A DNA stretch of 60,000 nt. Source: Liolophura sinensis. Taxonomy: Eukaryota; Mollusca; Polyplacophora; Chitonida; Chitonidae. Shown one piece after another: positions 1-22,278 of the stretch; position 1 is the stretch's first letter, and every line of letters begins with the position of its first letter. The notes beneath the pieces are model-generated. The model was given only the letters and a program-made list of their open reading frames with translations, did no database searches and was not told the origin of the DNA. The stretch lies in the NCBI RefSeq assembly GCF_032854445.1, contig NC_088301.1, positions 22,625,808-22,685,807 on the forward strand. The letters are read 5' to 3'. The position numbers and the translations under genes were made by a program.

Positions 1-782
1 TTCTTGCATACGTCATCTGCACAACTTTCACAGTACGTGAGAAGGAGTGACGTCAACACGTCAAAACAAGACCCACTTGCAAATCAACAGTATGTCGTTC
101 CTGTCAATACTCCAGTGTATGAATGTATTCCAAGATTTCATGGCCTTTCTTATTAAGTTATAGACAACACCGTATAATGATAATACATACATTTGCTTTC
201 AGCGAGAACGATCATTTCCCTAGGTGGTGGGGAAGGAGTTCAGAAACTCACCTTAAGCTGACAATCTAGTCTACATTGAATACATTGCAAGTTTAAAGGT
301 ACGTTATTCACCTGAAAATTAAGCCACCACAATATGTCTTACCAGTGTAAATCTTTACACACAGCTCTGGCTTTTTGGTGTTCCAGATCTTTTCAGTCTT
401 CTCCGTTCGAACGCTCTAGTCCCTAGACAGACATATATGCTTACGTACCAGTACTTAATATGACAGATGCATACAGCCTTAGTTGTATACAACCCGGAAG
501 AAAAAAAAATTCAGACACATGAGTCGTACTGTGGCTATTATATGAAGGTCGGGCCGTCTTATGTGTCCTATAGGCAAATATATACCTAGGCTTTTAGGTC
601 TGCTCAGTTGGTTAGCTGTGTAAAGAGATTCCGCCATATACACGCATGTGCAGATCTAACTACAAAACAGCCAATAAAACATTAAACAATCCACCAACAC
701 GTTGGTAAAACAATTAAATCATCAAGCAATGAATGATTCAGAGATAGATTTAAAGATTAAATGAAATAAACAGATGATGGAT

Positions 783-961
783 GAGTTTTGCTTCTCTCCC
801 GTCGTACGAGGGAAGATCTGTCAGCAACCCATAGTGTGCATGGTCGTGCTGTTTCCCCGTGTTCTGCCCTATTTCCCCACACCATAGAGCTGGCCGTCGT
901 CGTCTAAGTGAAATATCCTTGAGTACGGCATAAAACACCAATGAAATAAATAAATAAATAC
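783..961 (+). mobile_element. SINE-A copy, 5' truncated
   Basis: The copy starts in the middle of the family body (GGAAGATCTGTCAGCAACCC), runs through the conserved 3' segment (CTTGAGTACGGCATAAAACA) and ends in AAATAAATAAATA. It lacks the tRNA-like head seen in the fuller copy at 34679-34975. Confidence 0.75.
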
Positions 962-1489
962 TTGTAATCAAAATAAACAGTGAATCAATCAATCAATGGG
1001 TCAATAAGTCATCCAGTCAGTGAGACAACTAATCAATCATTTTTTTAATGGATCCAAGATTTAATCCGTAAGTAAGTCACTTGAATCGCACTGTTTTTTT
1101 AGCAAAAGGATCAGTCATATAGTATTAAGTGTAAACTTACGGCGGCTTGTGCACATTCATGAAGCAATACATGTGTCAGTGTATAATTCAATGACAAAAT
1201 TCAAGGAACAAAGAAAATAATCAGTGAATGAATGGAAATATGAATGAATAAAGCAAACTTACAAGAAGCTAGTCAATCAATCAATCACTCATTTGACCAA
1301 TCATAATTCAGTGAATTATTCATTTTTCTCTAATAAGAAATCATTTTTAGTTTATTTTAATATCTTTATTTTTTGAATTACATTAATTTTTTGGACCGCA
1401 CAAAGGGAATTTATATAACTGTAAAGTATTATAGCCTTTACATTAAATAAACTCATTTTCGCATTAAACGCAGCAGCACTAGACAAAGA

Positions 1490-1577
1490 GAGGTTCCTAA
1501 CGGCTCCTTTGTCGTCATATGACTGAGAAATTGTTAAGCACGACGTTAAACGCTCAGCTCTCACTCACTCACTCACA
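1490..1577 (+). mobile_element. SINE-B fragment (3' end)
   Basis: This short piece carries TCGTCATATGACTGAGAAAT and ends in CTCACTCACTCAC. It matches the reverse complement of the start of the longer minus-strand copy at 49619-49973. Confidence 0.6.
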
Positions 1578-1732
1578 TGAAAATTCAAGTCTGAATTTGT
1601 GACGTAGGGTAAAGAGGAGTGCATTCAGGCTGGTGCGATTCATTATCCTGTTTTATGTTTAGCGTATGGAATTATGGAGGGGAATCTTTGTCCCACTTTT
1701 TGTGTATTCTACGTGGATATCCTGGAATTAAT

Positions 1733-1945
1733 TCATGTGCCTCGCTTGGTGCTCAGCACTGACAGGATAGAGCAAGGGAAGAGCACTGACTAGGGTGACG
1801 GAGTATTGTGTCATATCTGGTGTCTTCGGCATGACATGCCACTGCCGGTAGCGCTGAAGAAGACACAGTATATGTCCACTCAACTAATGACCCTCTTCGT
1901 CGTATAACTGAAAAACTGTAAGACGTAAAACCCCAAGAATATATA
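1733..1945 (+). mobile_element. SINE-B-like copy, diverged
   Basis: It has the same order of segments as the SINE-B copies at 21918 and 49013: a GCTTGGTGCTCAGCACTGAC segment, GACACAGTATATG, then CGTCGTATAACTGAAAAACT and a final AAACCCCAAGAATAT. The tRNA-like head is missing. Confidence 0.6.
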
Positions 1946-2196
1946 TGTACGTGTACTTACAGTTTACACAAAAAATGTTATCTACACGTTTTATTAAGGT
2001 AAAGAGGACAGTCGGCAGCATAAGGCGATTGTGTTGGTATAGTCTTGAGAGGATCTTCATTGTGTAAAATTTATTATTGGCTTGTGTTTATGTCTATTAA
2101 ATAATCTCCAAACATCTGTGTGAGTAGAAAAGTTTGCTTTTCGAGAGGCAGCCACATTGCTTCCATTCCGGCCTAAAGAGTTAGTTCCCCTATCTT

Positions 2197-2312
2197 CCGG
2201 AGAAATTTATGTACGGGGGAAGGTTTGTCAGCAACCTGCGGATGGTCGTGTGTTTATCCCGGGCTCTGCTAAAACGCCAATCATATAAATAAACAAATAA
2301 ATAAATAGATCT
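2197..2312 (+). mobile_element. SINE-A copy with internal deletion
   Basis: GGTTTGTCAGCAACCTGCGG joins GGCTCTGCTAAAACGCCAAT directly, so most of the body between these two blocks is deleted. It ends in AAATAAATAAATAG. Confidence 0.7.
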
Positions 2313-2584
2313 GCGTGATGTTGATCCCGGGTGCCACAACAGACATTCGAGTACGGGCCGTCAACCAAAATGAAAAATTTTTGAAACAATTTCTTTAAAT
2401 AACTTTTGCAACCAAGTAAAACTTCAATTTGAATATCATTTGATCTCTTGTTTGATCAGTGGCCACGCTGACATCGTTATCAAGATATACAGTATCTGGA
2501 GAGTGCATTTATAGTTTTATATGTAAAAAAATTGATGTTACATCTCTGATAGCAGTATATCGGGAAAATCTACCGTAAAATCCA

Positions 2585-2832
2585 TAGTTTTTATTTATTT
2601 ATTTATTTATTTGATTGGCTTCTTACGCCGTACTCAAGAATATTTCACTTATGCGACGTCGGCCACCATTATGGTGGGTGGAAACCGGGCACTGCCCGGG
2701 GGAAACCCACGACCATCCGCAGGTTGCTGGCAGACCTTCCCACGTATGGCTGGAGAGGAAGCCAGCATGAGCTGGACTTAAACTCACAGCGACCGCATTG
2801 GCGAGAGGCTCCTAGGTCATTACGCTGCCATA
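2585..2832 (-). mobile_element. SINE-A copy, nearly full body
   Basis: Read on the plus strand it runs from the TTTATTTATT tail through CGCCGTACTCAAGAATATTT and GGTTGCTGGCAGACCTTCCC to GAGGCTCCTAGGTCATTACG. The body is well kept and only the outermost tRNA-like head is lost. It is a useful reference copy for the family. Confidence 0.8.
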
Positions 2833-4254
2833 GTTTTAAAACCATTTTACTGGATTGAGAAAAAAAAATGAACTACTTTCCTGGAGAGTGTTTGACCTTT
2901 CATCTGACATACATTTCGTGTTAGTGTTTTCTTTGCCGTGAAGTAGCCAGCGGATGTAATATTATATGTTAAAACATATTTCGCAATTGTATATCTCTTA
3001 ATACATGCACATGTAGATGTAGGTCAGTGCACGTGTCTGTAATGCCTAATCTCTCTCTATATATTCGACTTCAGTAATTTAAGAGACGTTGTATCTTGAA
3101 ACCTTGCATAATCTGCCATAGCTCTGGCGGTGAGAAGTGTCGAAAAAATGTGAACGATATACTGTATCCGGTCTGAAGTAGATTCTTGTGTTTCCGTGAA
3201 GGTATAGTATATCACTATGTCATTAGCTGGGAAACACAGGGGAATTCCCGTTTGGCAAAATTGCGACATGCTATTGAATAGCCCCTATAGCTATCAACTA
3301 CCTGAGGTGCAATGGTCTATCTCCGATAGAATGACGTATGTCTATGGATTAGCCCGTTTCCGTTTGCGGCTGTTGAAGGATCTACAGGATATGGTGACAT
3401 GACTTAATTTGGAATCGTCTTCGTCGAGCTGGTCAAAACTATAACGCTCTGTTGGAAACTATTACACATACCATTGTTAATTAGACTTAGAAGTTACATA
3501 CTTAAATCTGTATTTTTACATGCATTTGACTGAGAAGAAAACAGTACCCGAAGTACGGGCGCAATAACTTCTGCTTATTTGCATGTAAACCTTTGTTTTT
3601 GAAAACGGCAAATTGGAGACTGAGTAAAACGATTCAAAGCCTCGGTGTGTACAACTAACAACGAACTCCGTTATGACCAGCTAGCTATATATGGAGGAAA
3701 GGAAAACTGAAACCCATATGGTGTTATACTGGAAGACGAGATGCTTGGGACTCTTTAGATGCTGTAATGGTCTGATTGCGGAACACTTTAAATACTTCAG
3801 ATAAATTTTTTTTTTGTTTGATTTTTTCTTGTGGTCCTCTTCTTTACTTTAAGTTTGCTTAAGCTGTAAAATATATTTCGTTACAACGGTTGTACAATAC
3901 AGCATTTCATTAAAACCGTTGTAAAATACAGAATCTCATTAAAACAGTTATAAAATACAGTATTTGAATCATTTACAATAACAGCAAACAGATTAGTATG
4001 TTTGATTTTTATTAAGACTTCGACTTTATACCACGTTCCAGCGTGGAAAGTCAAATACATAAAAACATGATGATATACACAATGACATCATAAAATCTAA
4101 GCATTCCAGCATGCCTTCACGATACACCAACATAAATTTCTACAATGGAGGTACCAGTTAGTGTGCTTATATCAGACGTTTGTCCTTATCCTGAACACGG
4201 AAAAAAAACATCTGAACATGTTATAATAACCAGACGGTGGTCGAATTTCTCATA

Positions 4255-5215
4255 TTTAATGTGTCCCCATTCTAACATAATGATATGTGGTACAGATCAC
4301 TGGAATATCACACATGTCCATTGTCCCCGTTCTATCATAATGATATGTGGTACAGATCATTGGAATATCACACATTTCCATAGTCTCCGTTCTAGCATAA
4401 TGGTATGCGGTACAGATCATTGGAATATCACACATGTCCATTGTCCTCGTTCCAACATAATGATATGTGGTACAGATCATTGGAATATCACACATGTCCA
4501 TTGTCCTCGTTCCAACATAATGATATGTGGTACAGATCATTGGAATATCACACATGTCCATTGTCCACGTTCCAACATAATGATATGAGGTACAGATCAT
4601 TGGAATATCACACATTTTCACTGTCTCCGTTCTAGCATAATGATATGTGGTACAGATCATTGGAATATCACACATGTCCATTGTCCTCGTTCCAACATAA
4701 TGATATGTGGTACAGATCATTGGAATATCACACATGTCCATTGTTCTCGTTCCAACATAATGATATGTGGTACAGATCATTGGAATATCACACATGTCCA
4801 TTGTCCACGTTCCAACATAATGATATGAGGTACAGATCATTGGAATATCACACATTTTCACTGTCTCCGTTCTAGCATAATGATATGTGGTACAGATCAT
4901 TGGAATATCACACATGTCCATTGTCCTCGTTCCAACATAATGCTATGTGGTACAGATCATTGGAATATCACACATTTACATTGTCTCCGTCCTAACATAA
5001 TGATATGTGGTACAGATCATTGGAATATCACACATGTCCATTGTCCTCGTTCCAACATAATGATATGTGGTACAGATCATTGGAATATCACACATTTCCA
5101 TTGTCTCCGTTCTAGCATAATGATATGTGGTACAGATCATTGGAATATCACACATGTCCATTGTCCACGTTCCAACATAATAATATGTGGTACAGATCAT
5201 TGGAATATTATTCCC
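4255..5215. repeat. 60-bp tandem array, about 16 units, with four-unit higher order
   Basis: Sixteen successive 60-bp units share GGTACAGATCATTGGAATAT. Unit variants recur in the order A, A, B, C: units starting at 4561 and 4801 carry GATATGAGG with TTTTCA, and each is followed by one starting CTGTCTCCG. This gives a 240-bp higher-order repeat near 4501-4980. Because 60 is divisible by 3 and the unit happens to lack stops in several frames, long repetitive open frames appear on both strands (a 20-residue repeat). I regard these as by-products. The array lies about 0.9 kb downstream of the gene 1 stop. Confidence 0.95.
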
Positions 5216-5806
5216 ACTGTCCCCGTTTTAACATCATCATACATGAGACAGATCATTGGAATCCCACATGTATATAGATCATTTGAATACTCTCAAAACG
5301 AAAATGTGTATCGTTTTGTACACGTTTGTATCGGTTTGTTTAGCCCGCGATGTAAACAAGATGTTACCACAGGTGCAAAATTTGGTGCATATTACATGTC
5401 TAGCTATACGTACACACTAACGTTCCTGTTAAAATTTGTCGAATTAACCTCTGGTACACATGTTGTGTATTTTTCGTACACAGTTGTATTTAGATGGTAT
5501 CACATTGAGGACAAAATAAATAAACAATTTTGTGATATAGCCACTTATTGGATATACCAAATCGATACATCGATAAGTTAAATAATTCACCCCAAAATGA
5601 CCATGCCATGCTATGGTGCAGATATGGATGTAGTGAAATGTGTAAGTCGCTTTTGTTTGAAGAAATTATTCAGAGTGGACTAATACCAATGATAATATCC
5701 TCTATACAAAATGTTAGATGTTATGCAATATACCATGCTACATATATATCATTAACGTCCTCCCTCACGCAGACGCGCACGCAAGCGCACATGTGCGCAA
5801 GGAAAT

Positions 5807-5810
<4 letters not shown>

Positions 5811-5889
<79 letters not shown>

Positions 5890-5890
5890 A
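5811..5890. repeat. (CA)n microsatellite
   Basis: About 40 CA dinucleotides are almost uninterrupted, with one CT near the end. The flank at 5765-5800 is itself rich in alternating purine-pyrimidine (CGCGCACGCAAGCGCAC). Confidence 0.98.
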
Positions 5891-6136
5891 AAATGAATTT
5901 TCCCCAACTCAGACCCATAATGTTTGATGTCTTGCGTGGCGGGAATAAAACAGAACCGAGACTAGAAGCCGATAAGTCTATTCGTATGGCTTTTAATTTA
6001 CGCACCATGGTCAGCCAAATGTAAGTCCTCTAAAACGCTTTAAGGGTGCTGGTAGGCCTGCCTTTCCACTGTGCGTCAGATACAGAGAGACAGTATGGAA
6101 TTGTGCAAGACTATATTTTTAAAAATCAAAGCCAGT

Positions 6137-17105
<10,969 letters not shown>

Positions 17106-19640
17106 GTCGTGTTGGAGGTATATAATACACAAAAGAATTTCACATTCTTCGTTTCCGCCTCAGCCTGTGGTTCGTTTCTCAAGTCAGTCACAGCTGTTGA
17201 CAACCTGTTGACAAAAGCAAATACCGTCATAACCACAGCTTCTTTCTGCAGGGCATTAAACACACGTACTCTCATAATCACAGCTTCTATCCTGAGATAT
17301 GTGTGATAAATTACGTCTGAAATTGTATACATAACAGTTCCTTAAGACGCCAATTTTGTTTATTAACATGAATATACAAGTAAATAAATAAAAAAATAAA
17401 CGGTGAGTATGAATCCTTTTTCAGAAGTAAACCAAAAGCTAAGGAAATACATAATTATGTAATCAAGAGAAAACATAATAAGACATACACATGTATATTA
17501 AACTAGAGAAACGAATCAAAGTTGAACATATACCCAAGCCGATTACAGTATACATATATAGTAAGGGTGTAAAATACCACACGGCTTGAATAAGAAATAT
17601 ATATGAAAGCATATATCTTGGCTCAAAAACCATTCTTCTGGAGGCATTTTTATAAATTTAATCGCCACGACATGATCGCAATATTCCCCAGGCGACGTTA
17701 AGCCATACACCATAATCTTTCACTCATAATTTTAGACATGATTTTCTCACAGTCATGATAAGTTTTAAATAACGGAAACGAAACCATAAATGTTTTGCCA
17801 TAACCAGTATATAGGAGGACAAATATAGAGAGGTCAATGTGTCTACTATACTTGCCGGTTGAACGGGCCAGATTAACCGATTTGTTAATTTATTATCTCT
17901 AAGTTATTGAAATTCAATGCAAAGGTGGAAAATATCTCACTGACATAACGCCGTTAATGTATATGGATGAACGAAGCTGCGCAATGCCTAGAGGCATCCA
18001 TCGTACGTCAGTGTGCTTCACCACACACCTGATAAACCTAGCTTAATCAAGTGCATAAATACATTAACAGATGTGTATAAATACATTAACACATGTTAAC
18101 ATAGAAGTATACATAGAAGGTCACAATGGTTCTATTGATCAGCTCTACCAAAAATAAAAGGAAGTAACTTCGAGTATTGAAGTCATGGCTGATCTATAGG
18201 CTATAACCCGTATTGTCGTTTTGATATTGCATATGTGTATAAATAAGGCGACCAAACACTAATCTTATTTTTAGATTCCTTTTTGCGCACGCAAAACGCT
18301 CGACCGAAGAAGTAAATGAAGTAGACCAGTCTATTTACGAAACGGGATATTGTCTTTGTTGACAAAAATCAATGGATATAGATACCATGCGCAAGAACTT
18401 ATCTTGATTCTTTTTGATTCCGTGATCTATATATCGGCTACTATGTTTGAGTTATCATTTGGAAATATGTACAGTAAAGAAAACAATATTTCATCATGAC
18501 GACAAAAACATACGTTATATAAACGTAGATCAATTATGATTTCAGTTTCTCCGAGTTACTTCTATTTAAGAGGACTGCAGCATGGAGCGTAAAAACCAAA
18601 ACACAATGGACAACATGATAGTTAACAAATGTCTGGCATAACCGATGAAATCCGTCCCGTAATAGTCAAATTAGCTTACTTAGGGTTTTATTCCATAATC
18701 AAATTTCACGCTACTGTATTAGAGAAAAAAATAATGAAATGATTTTTGCACAGAATGTATATAATTAGTTATAATCCTGACAGCCATCGTATAAATAAAA
18801 TATTCTCAGCTCAGTATATGGTGTTAAACAACAGTTAAATAAAAAAATAAATAAATAAATGAATAAATAAATAAATAATTAAATGAATAAATAAATCACA
18901 ACTATACAGCCAAAAAAATCCTAAGTCAAACAGTAAACGGCTGTATAAAATCAAAATGGAACCCCTAATACTTTAAGCCACTGTGAAGCCTGATATGTAC
19001 CTACCTCAATCAGGCCGTGTTAGCCACAACGGATAGTCCGTGATACTTTGATTCGGGCTTTTTCGATCCTCTCTGTTACCCTGTGTCCCTGATTTACCCT
19101 TACAGTATGCGTGTAGATTAACCTAAAACCCAGCAAGAGACGTCAGAGCAGGTAGTGCGCTGACCCAAATATCGTTAGAATATACATATATCTGAATATA
19201 TCTTCCTCGTGCCATTGTTCACCTATGGTCAGCCTGCTTCTTACTGGATAGGGAATGACAGGCTTTTTTAAGAGCAGTAAAATAAATCTCCATCTGTATA
19301 AAGGCCTGGGGTTAGAGTGTATTATGTATATATACCAGCCCCGACAAGCCATTCGAGCAGTACCTATAGGTATAAGCGAACTGAATTAAGACACCTACAT
19401 ACGTATACACGTACATGCACTACACAGGTCTTGAGACCGGGCAAAAGGCGTCTTTATGATGTGACACCCCGCGGATTTCTATACAAAATTTGCAATCTGA
19501 AATCTGTCACACTTGTTACTGTCCCTGCTTACTGTCTTCAGCTCCCATTAACGTTCTATTGTGGAATGTTTTCTGTATACACCGTGAGCTAGCAAACCTG
19601 TTTCTGCGCGCTTTGTCCATAGTTAAGGTGTAACAGATCA
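17106..19640. other. 5' flank of gene 1; no gene seen
   Basis: This AT-rich DNA has no convincing coding exon. The first few hundred bases upstream of 17105 must hold the 5' UTR and possibly the promoter of gene 1, but no clear TATA box or initiator could be assigned. A remnant SINE tail at 18787-18898 is listed separately. Confidence 0.5.
18787..18898. repeat. AAATAAAT-rich tract, likely old SINE tail
   Basis: CATCGTATAAATAAAATATTCTCAG, then GGTGTTAAACAACAG and (AAATAAAT)n. The first part resembles a decayed SINE-A 3' end. Confidence 0.5.
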
Positions 19641-19660
19641 CCGTATAGCAACTTGCGACG

Positions 19661-19808
19661 ACCTTTTTTAATAGCGTATAATACATTTTCCATCTCTAGT
19701 ACAGCACAGGGTATAAATAATGATACTATTTGCCAGTGGACGGTGTCATTATACGCACCCAGTGCTATACCAGAGATAGAAAATGTATTACACGTTATTA
19801 AAAAAGTC
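19661..19808. mobile_element. Hairpin MITE, about 148 bp
   Basis: The left arm CTTTTTTAATAGCGTATAAT reappears inverted at the right end (ACACGTTATTAAAAAAG). ACATTTTCCATCTCTAGTA pairs with TACCAGAGATAGAAAATGT, and the arms remain related almost to the centre. There is no coding capacity, and the similar peptides read on the two strands are a consequence of the palindrome. Confidence 0.75.
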
Positions 19809-20090
19809 TTTAAAGACAAAGTGGACTTGATTAGGTATATCAAAATACATATAGCTCCATAGCCTGAGAGCCAAATCTCCTGTCAGTTCCCGAGGAGTTC
19901 CCTCACCTATAGTAGGCCCATCTATAAGTTACTGTGGACGATGCATGGACGTTCCAGTTCGCTAATAAACCAAGCGTAAATAATTATACATGTACGTCAT
20001 CCTTTCTCAACCAATAGCCGATTTAGGTAATGTTTTGATTTTTAATCATCGATGAAATATTCACAGATGATGTCTAAAATCAGACGTCAA

Positions 20091-20107
20091 CCCCCCCCCC
20101 CCCCCCC
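20091..20107. repeat. Poly-C / poly-A tract
   Basis: Seventeen C followed by about nine A. It is a likely spot for assembly or sequencing length errors. Confidence 0.9.
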
Positions 20108-21207
20108 AAAAAAAACATGCTCTGTAGGTTTCAGCGTGGCACAGTACTTCGTCATCAGATTATTTGCGTAAGCCCCACGAATATACTACAGGTATCCAAA
20201 TTTTTTTGACTTGAATGGCGCTAGAATGTATTAATAGGCTTACTGTTGAGGTTATTTCCTGTTTTCTGGAGTTTTATTTAACCACTTGAAATCAGTATGT
20301 AGGCTCACGATCGCTTTGTACAGGCATACACGGTCTAGTAGATCACTTAGCTCAGGCTGGAAAACGAAAGCAGGTGTAGACCTGTTATTGTCATGCGTAT
20401 ACTGATCAGCGGCATTGGCCGGTGAGTAATGCTTAACAGTCAAAAATAAATTAAACAACATTTTTTATGGATTTACGAGGAAGTTTGTATTGTCTGGGTA
20501 AAATTCAAATGCACACTGTGGCGGGTTTGATTTTCAATATTTATATTTCAGGCTTGCTCCGTAATTAGTGATTGAATGATATACACGTACGCATGCGTAT
20601 AACCGCTTTGTGTAAATGAACTTACATTGGGTGTAACATGTGAAAGCAAATAAATAAATGTTTTTGATGAGTGTCATCAAGTTTAAACAAGGCCTTTTGT
20701 AGGCATGGCCTCACAGTTTGTCCTCCTATATTAATATAAAGGTGACGTAATATTAAATGTGATGAATTAATTTAAGTGAATAAAACATTTGAAATTATGC
20801 AAGCTTTCATAGGAAAAATGCTTTTGGATCCACGATGCCTGTAGTGGTCCCTTCCCTTTTATTCATATTCTTAGTCAGTTCAGTTCTTATTCATTAACTT
20901 AATTTATATCGCCTTTTTACATGTTTATGTTTAAACGACACGCCGCGTAATGATAAATTGTTCACAGGTTTTAGCATAATGTTATACATTACAAAATTTT
21001 GTTAACATTTATAATGGGGAATGTGACACTTGAAATTAAGAATTTGACAGGAGATATAGTGTTAAATTAAGATAAATGTTAATGTTAAAGTGTTAAAAAA
21101 TACACGATGAAGTGTTAACCTAGCATTGGAAATGCTTAATTCTCTCCTCCACCAAATTTTGGATTTAACATTATCAGTTATATGATGACATTTATATAAT
21201 ATATACA

Positions 21208-21328
<121 letters not shown>

Positions 21329-21917
21329 ATAAATACAGGATACATGTACTAAGTATTTATAGGCCTACTATATGTGCATGTGCATGTATGTGCATCCGTG
21401 CATGCCCAGTCATAGAATTGGTATATCCTTTCCTTTTGAGAGAACACGGACGTTTTCTTAAATCTAACTGTCATTAAAAGTGACTCAGAAGCCTATGGTT
21501 TACGACCAAATACTTTTTCCATGACTTGATGATATTGCATTTAACCGGTCGTGCTTTACACATACGATCATCAAATTTATGATCCCACTATGATTCAGAT
21601 CTTACCATAAAATCAACTGACAGTATTTATGAGATGTATTGTGGAACAGATAAGAAATGTCTAATGTTATATATGTGTAGAGATTAATATTATTGCCTTG
21701 TTTGAAATAAAACAAAAATGTGTACATGTATAGCACCAAAATACAACAGGTTCAAAATAAATGTTGTCGAGAAGAAGTTTAGTGAAGGGATAATGTCATT
21801 CTGACAATCAGTCATCTGGTTGATCACTCCATGGTGACTACTCACCTTTGGGACAGAGAGCACTTGGGGGCCGGCCAATTTTTAGTGCATGGTTAGAGGC
21901 GCTTGCATTTCAATCGC

Positions 21918-22278
21918 TGGAATGAATGAATGGATGAGTGAATGATTGAATGAATGCTTGGGGTTTAACGTCCCAATTAACAAGTTTTCAGCCATATGAA
22001 AACGACAAGTCATTAGATATGTGTATATCTACTGAGTTTTCTTGAGGCAGGGCCAGTCCATACCGCCAAGGTTCTGGCACCACTGAAGTATCACCCCGAA
22101 CACACCGGACATGACACCCACCCAGTGACATTATACTGACACCGGGCTAACCAGTTCTGTCTCCTTGCTCTAACCCCTCAATGCTGAGAGCCAAGCGAAG
22201 CAGCAATAAGTTTTTAAAGTCTTTTGTATGACCCGAGCAGGATTTGATCCTGGGTTTCCCGACTTCGATTAATAGCTG
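21918..22278 (-). mobile_element. SINE-B copy, near full length
   Basis: From the GAATGAATGAATGG tail through GCTTGGGGTTTAACGTCCCA, CAGCCATATGAAAACGAC and ATTATACTGACACCGGGCTA to GGATTTGATCCTGGGTTTCC, the B-box side of a tRNA-like head. It directly abuts the retrotransposon that follows. Confidence 0.75.

Larger units (their letters stand above)
1..6136. other. 3' flank of kinase gene 1; no convincing gene
   Basis: No exon-like coding stretch with splice sites or a recognisable protein family was seen on either strand. The stretch holds SINE fragments, a large 60-bp tandem array and a (CA)n tract, listed separately. The part next to 6137 presumably contains the 3' UTR of the minus-strand kinase gene, but I could not fix a polyadenylation site. 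Confidence 0.6.

Noticed and set aside
4255-5215. Possible CRISPR-like array
   Set aside because: Whole 60-bp units repeat without unique spacers, and the host is an animal genome.
4145-5581. Long open frames on both strands (up to 233 residues) with a 20-residue repeat such as ICGTDHWNITHVHCPRSN
   Set aside because: They are translations of the 60-bp tandem array, whose period is a multiple of 3. Both strands are open, the flanks have no gene-like composition, and no splice sites or family support coding.
5718-6008. Poly-Thr-His and poly-Cys-Val frames
   Set aside because: They come from the (CA)n microsatellite.
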